Positions 61,685 through 64,000 of a DNA stretch of 64,000 nt are shown here, in pieces. The stretch is taken from positions 1,572,952-1,636,951 of the forward strand of contig NZ_CH724131.1 of assembly GCF_000152725.1 (NCBI RefSeq), in the 5' to 3' direction. The position numbers and the translations under genes are program-made. Under the pieces are notes generated by a model. That model was not told where the DNA came from. It saw nothing but the letters and a program-made list of their open reading frames with translations, and searched no databases. Position 1 is the stretch's first letter; each line of letters opens with the position of its first letter. Source of the stretch: Pseudooceanicola batsensis HTCC2597. Its GTDB lineage: Bacteria > Pseudomonadota > Alphaproteobacteria > Rhodobacterales > Rhodobacteraceae.

Positions 61685-62305
61685 TCACCCCCACCTGTAG
61701 TTGAAGCTGACGCTGATCCGGTCGTCCTCGGACAGGTTCATCGGCACCTCGTGGCGCAGCCAGCTTTCCCACAACAGCACCTCGCCCGGTTCGGGCGCGA
61801 CATAGATGAACGGCCGCAGCGCCTCTCGCGCATCCTTCACGCGGGTCGGCGCCGCCATCATCATCGGCAGGCGCGGATCCTCCAGCTTGAGCGCCGAGGC
61901 CCCGTCCGGCATGGCGACATAGGTCGTGCCGGAGATCACCGAATGGGGATGGATGTGGCTGCCATGCGTCCCGCCCTCGGGAAGGATGTTGATCCAGAGA
62001 TCCTCGAGCACCAGCGCCTTGTCGCCGAGATCGAACTGGCAGTGATCGGCAAAGGCCGCGACATGCCGGTCGAGCGCGGCCTCGAGATCCTTGAAGATCG
62101 GGAATCGCCACGGCAGATCGGTCAGCGAGGCATAGGAGGTATAGCCCGGATACCCCTCCCTCTCGCACCAGGCCTGACCGGCCTCGTCATCCTCGGCGAT
62201 CGAATAGCACGAGGTTTCGAGTTCCCCGGTGTCCACGGCCGGATCGAACTCCGACAGGCGGGCGCGGTATAGGGGTGTCGCAAAGAGGGATCGTATATCG
62301 GCCAT
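61685..62305 (-). CDS. TIGR02466 family protein, putative 2-oxoglutarate/Fe(II) oxygenase
   Basis: A 206-residue protein resembling the TIGR02466 family of 2OG-Fe(II) oxygenase-like proteins. The core has LWINILPEGGTHGSHIHPHSVISGTTYV, where the H-x-H and following residues could bind iron, then LLWESWLRHEVPMN with a second His, and RISVSFNYRW at the end. The pattern fits a double-stranded beta helix with His ligands and an Arg for 2-oxoglutarate. The substrate is unknown. It is cotranscribed with the DUF3237 gene. Confidence 0.82.
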   Translation of the reverse strand: MADIRSLFATPLYRARLSEFDPAVDTGELETSCYSIAEDDEAGQAWCEREGYPGYTSYASLTDLPWRFPIFKDLEAALDRHVAAFADHCQFDLGDKALVLEDLWINILPEGGTHGSHIHPHSVISGTTYVAMPDGASALKLEDPRLPMMMAAPTRVKDAREALRPFIYVAPEPGEVLLWESWLRHEVPMNLSEDDRISVSFNYRWG

Positions 62306-62464
62306 GCCACCCTCTTACCGCCGATCCGGGCGGGGCAACAGCCGCAAATCGCACGAGGCGCCATGGCGCGAAGCCCTGCGGGCGCCACACCCGCTGTTGC
62401 GTTTCCCCACGTTTCCGAAAACAATCGCGCGACAAAACGTAATAATTCGCAATGGGAGGATCAA

Positions 62465-63796
62465 ATGCGAAACCACTCAGGGAGCGTGCTGCTCATCGCC
62501 TCGCTGGCCATGGGCGCAACGGGGGCTGGCGCCCAGAACAGGATCGACGGGCAGCGGCCCTATGCGCCGGAGCTTTCGGCTTATGGCGACATGGCCGTCG
62601 GGGTGCGCACGCTCGACCTGGTCAACGAGGACCAACTCGACGTGCTCGGCGTCGATCCCGGTGCCGACAAGCCCGAGACCATGCCCACCTACGACCGGGA
62701 ACTGACGGTCGAGGTCTGGTACCCGGCCGCGGACGGCGCCGAGGGCGACACCACGATCCGGACCTACCTGCGCGACGGGCAGACCGAGATAGACCTGGCC
62801 GGCAGGGCGATGCGCGATGCGGACCCCGCCGAGGGCACCTATCCGCTCGTCCTGATCTCGCATGGCTGGCCGGGCAACCGGTATCTCATGTCCCATTTGG
62901 GCGAGAACCTCGCCTCCAAGGGTTATGTCGTCGCCTCGATCGACCACAACGAATCCACCTACAGGACCTTTCAGGTGTCGGACAACTACTTCGCCACCTT
63001 CGGCTCGACCCTGGTCAACCGCCCTCGCGACCAGCTCTTCGTGCTCGACCGGATCGCCACCATGTCGGACGAGGACGGCTCCTTCCTGAACGGGCTGGTC
63101 GACGCCTCGACGACCGGGCTCATCGGCTATTCCATGGGCGGATACGGCGCGCTGGTCACCGCCGGCGGCGGTGTCAGCGAGGATGCGGTCAAACTGCCTT
63201 TCGGTGCGGCCCATGACATGCTCGCCGTGCACCAGGCCGGCAGCGAAACCCACGAGGCGCTGCCGGACCCGCGCATCCAGACCATCGTCGCCTTCGGACC
63301 CTGGGGCCGGAACTGGAACATGTGGGACGCCGAGGGGCTGTCGGGTGTCGATGTGCCCGCGCTGTTCATCGCCGGTTCGATGGACGAGGTCTCGGGCTAC
63401 GAGAACGGCGTGCGCCAGATCTGGAAGGAAACCACCGGCGTCGACCGCGCCCTGCTGACCTTCGAGAACGCCGGCCACAATGCGGGCGCCCCGATGCCGG
63501 TCCCGGCCGAGGCACTGGAACCCGGCGTCAGCGGCAGCGATCACTACCTCGACCCCGTCTGGGACACGACCCGGATGAACAACATCTCCCAGCACTTCAT
63601 CACCGCCTGGCTCGACTGGCAGCTGAAGGGCGAGGCCGACAAGGAAAGCTATCTAGACCTCGTGCCCGCCGCCAACGACGGTGTCTGGGCGGCCAACGAG
63701 GACGGCAGCTTCAAACCCGAACATACCTACTGGAAAGGCTTCGACGAAGGCTGGGGCCGCGGCCTGAGACTGGAATGGATGGAGGCAGGCGAGTAG
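62465..63796 (+). CDS. Secreted alpha/beta hydrolase (PAF-acetylhydrolase/dienelactone-hydrolase-like)
   Basis: A 443-residue exported hydrolase. The start at 62465 follows GGGAGGATC and gives a signal peptide of about 24 residues (MRNHSGSVLLIASLAMG then ATGAGAQ). The fold shows LVLISHGWPGNR (oxyanion), GYSMGGYGAL (nucleophile Ser), a probable acid in AGSMDEVSGYENG and the His of ENAGHNAGAP. The early VEVWYPAADG is typical of platelet-activating-factor acetylhydrolase-like enzymes. The substrate is unknown, perhaps an ester or polymer outside the cytoplasm. It is a single gene with its own terminator. Confidence 0.88.
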   Translation: MRNHSGSVLLIASLAMGATGAGAQNRIDGQRPYAPELSAYGDMAVGVRTLDLVNEDQLDVLGVDPGADKPETMPTYDRELTVEVWYPAADGAEGDTTIRTYLRDGQTEIDLAGRAMRDADPAEGTYPLVLISHGWPGNRYLMSHLGENLASKGYVVASIDHNESTYRTFQVSDNYFATFGSTLVNRPRDQLFVLDRIATMSDEDGSFLNGLVDASTTGLIGYSMGGYGALVTAGGGVSEDAVKLPFGAAHDMLAVHQAGSETHEALPDPRIQTIVAFGPWGRNWNMWDAEGLSGVDVPALFIAGSMDEVSGYENGVRQIWKETTGVDRALLTFENAGHNAGAPMPVPAEALEPGVSGSDHYLDPVWDTTRMNNISQHFITAWLDWQLKGEADKESYLDLVPAANDGVWAANEDGSFKPEHTYWKGFDEGWGRGLRLEWMEAGE

Positions 63797-63818
63797 TCGC
63801 ACCGCTCCGCGCAAAGCA

Positions 63819-63844
63819 AAAGGGCGGGGTCGACCCCGCCCTTT
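63819..63844. terminator. Bidirectional terminator palindrome after the secreted hydrolase
   Basis: A perfect 26-bp palindrome with 13-bp arms (AAAGGGCGGGGTC and its complement), 22 bases after the hydrolase stop. A-runs on the left and T-runs on the right allow termination from both directions. Confidence 0.75.
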
Positions 63845-63868
63845 CTTCATTCTGCGTAGGGTGGGGCC

Positions 63869-64000
63869 GACCGCCCAGACCACCTCGACCGCGACCATGT
63901 TGTGCAGGCCCAGCATCAACATACCGGCGGCCAGGATCACCACCGAACAGAGCGGCCAGAAGGCGCGGGCCACCCGTTCGGCCAACAGCCCCAGACGGGT
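63869..64000 (-). pseudogene. Fragment resembling a DUF4175 (TIGR02302) protein N-terminus
   Basis: On the minus strand from the window edge the frame reads RLGLLAERVARAFWPLCSVV, then ILAAGMLMLGLHNMVAVEVVWA, matching my memory of the first membrane segment of TIGR02302/DUF4175 proteins (usually 800 residues or more). The similarity stops at about 63869; the frame then runs through the terminator into the end of the hydrolase gene. A complete gene cannot lie here, so this is either a decayed remnant or a rearranged end. The part beyond 64000 is not visible. Confidence 0.5.

Overview
This 64-kb window is a GC-rich chromosomal segment of an alphaproteobacterium, most likely a Rhodobacterales/Rhodobacteraceae (Roseobacter-Rhodobacter group) species. 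The evidence is gene content and order: a bztABCD-type acidic amino acid ABC operon, an ATP12-type F1 assembly chaperone, the rpmH-rnpA-yidD-ttcA-yidC-MOSC-engB-argB block, a pyrB locus with a pseudo-dihydroorotase, and intergenic motifs of a type I recall from this family. About 70 protein genes and one tRNA are supported. I see no insertion sequence, prophage, integrase or CRISPR array; nearly everything looks like core chromosome.

Layout. 1-1.8 kb: the 3' end of a threonine aldolase, then an alpha/beta hydrolase and a DsbA-family isomerase on the minus strand. 1.9-7.5 kb (plus): prs, then a pyrB operon (pyrB, two small membrane proteins, a metal-ligand-less dihydroorotase homologue, plsY), and a GbsR/MarR regulator. 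7.5-14.9 kb: gshA, a membrane protein and rsmE (minus); ubiA, an OmpA-family protein and a small membrane coiled-coil protein (plus); moaE, moaD and pgsA (minus). 15-22.3 kb (minus): uvrC; a six-gene operon (ABC-2 exporter pair, S49 peptidase, a 54-residue zinc-ribbon membrane protein, a Ca/Na exchanger, an SDR with an altered catalytic motif); tRNA-Arg(ACG). 22.3-25.9 kb (minus): a histidine kinase, and a flavin disulfide reductase-like enzyme overlapping a TVP38/TMEM64 membrane protein.

26-35.7 kb (plus): rpmH-rnpA-yidD-ttcA, an EAL phosphodiesterase with a degenerate GGDEF domain, yidC, a MOSC protein, engB, argB, an Fe-S protein and a SixA-like phosphatase, with one outer-membrane barrel gene on the minus strand. 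35.8-40.2 kb (minus): bztABCD with a 12-bp hairpin after bztA. 40.5-46.1 kb (minus): crcB-rluC-HAD-atp12 and htrA-rarA.

46.2-61.0 kb (minus): the spc/alpha ribosomal-protein cluster in three separated segments: rpmC-rpsQ-rplN-rplX-rplE-rpsN-rpsH-rplF-rplR-rpsE-rpmD; rplO-secY-adk; rpsM-rpsK-rpoA-rplQ. The first gap holds a ChaC-like enzyme plus a VWA protein and a DEAD-box helicase on the opposite strand; the second holds a persulfide-dioxygenase-like metallohydrolase and a rhodanese. Each segment has its own promoter-like site, and terminator-like hairpins follow rpmD, adk and rplQ. 61.2-64 kb: a DUF3237 protein and a TIGR02466-type oxygenase-like protein (minus), a secreted alpha/beta hydrolase (plus) and, at the edge, a truncated-looking DUF4175-type fragment.

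No clearly new defence or mobile system is visible. The most interesting points are the pseudo-dihydroorotase locus, the interrupted ribosomal cluster with its hairpin-rich junctions, and several enzymes with altered catalytic motifs. Functions are assigned from recognised families and motifs read by eye; no database search was run.
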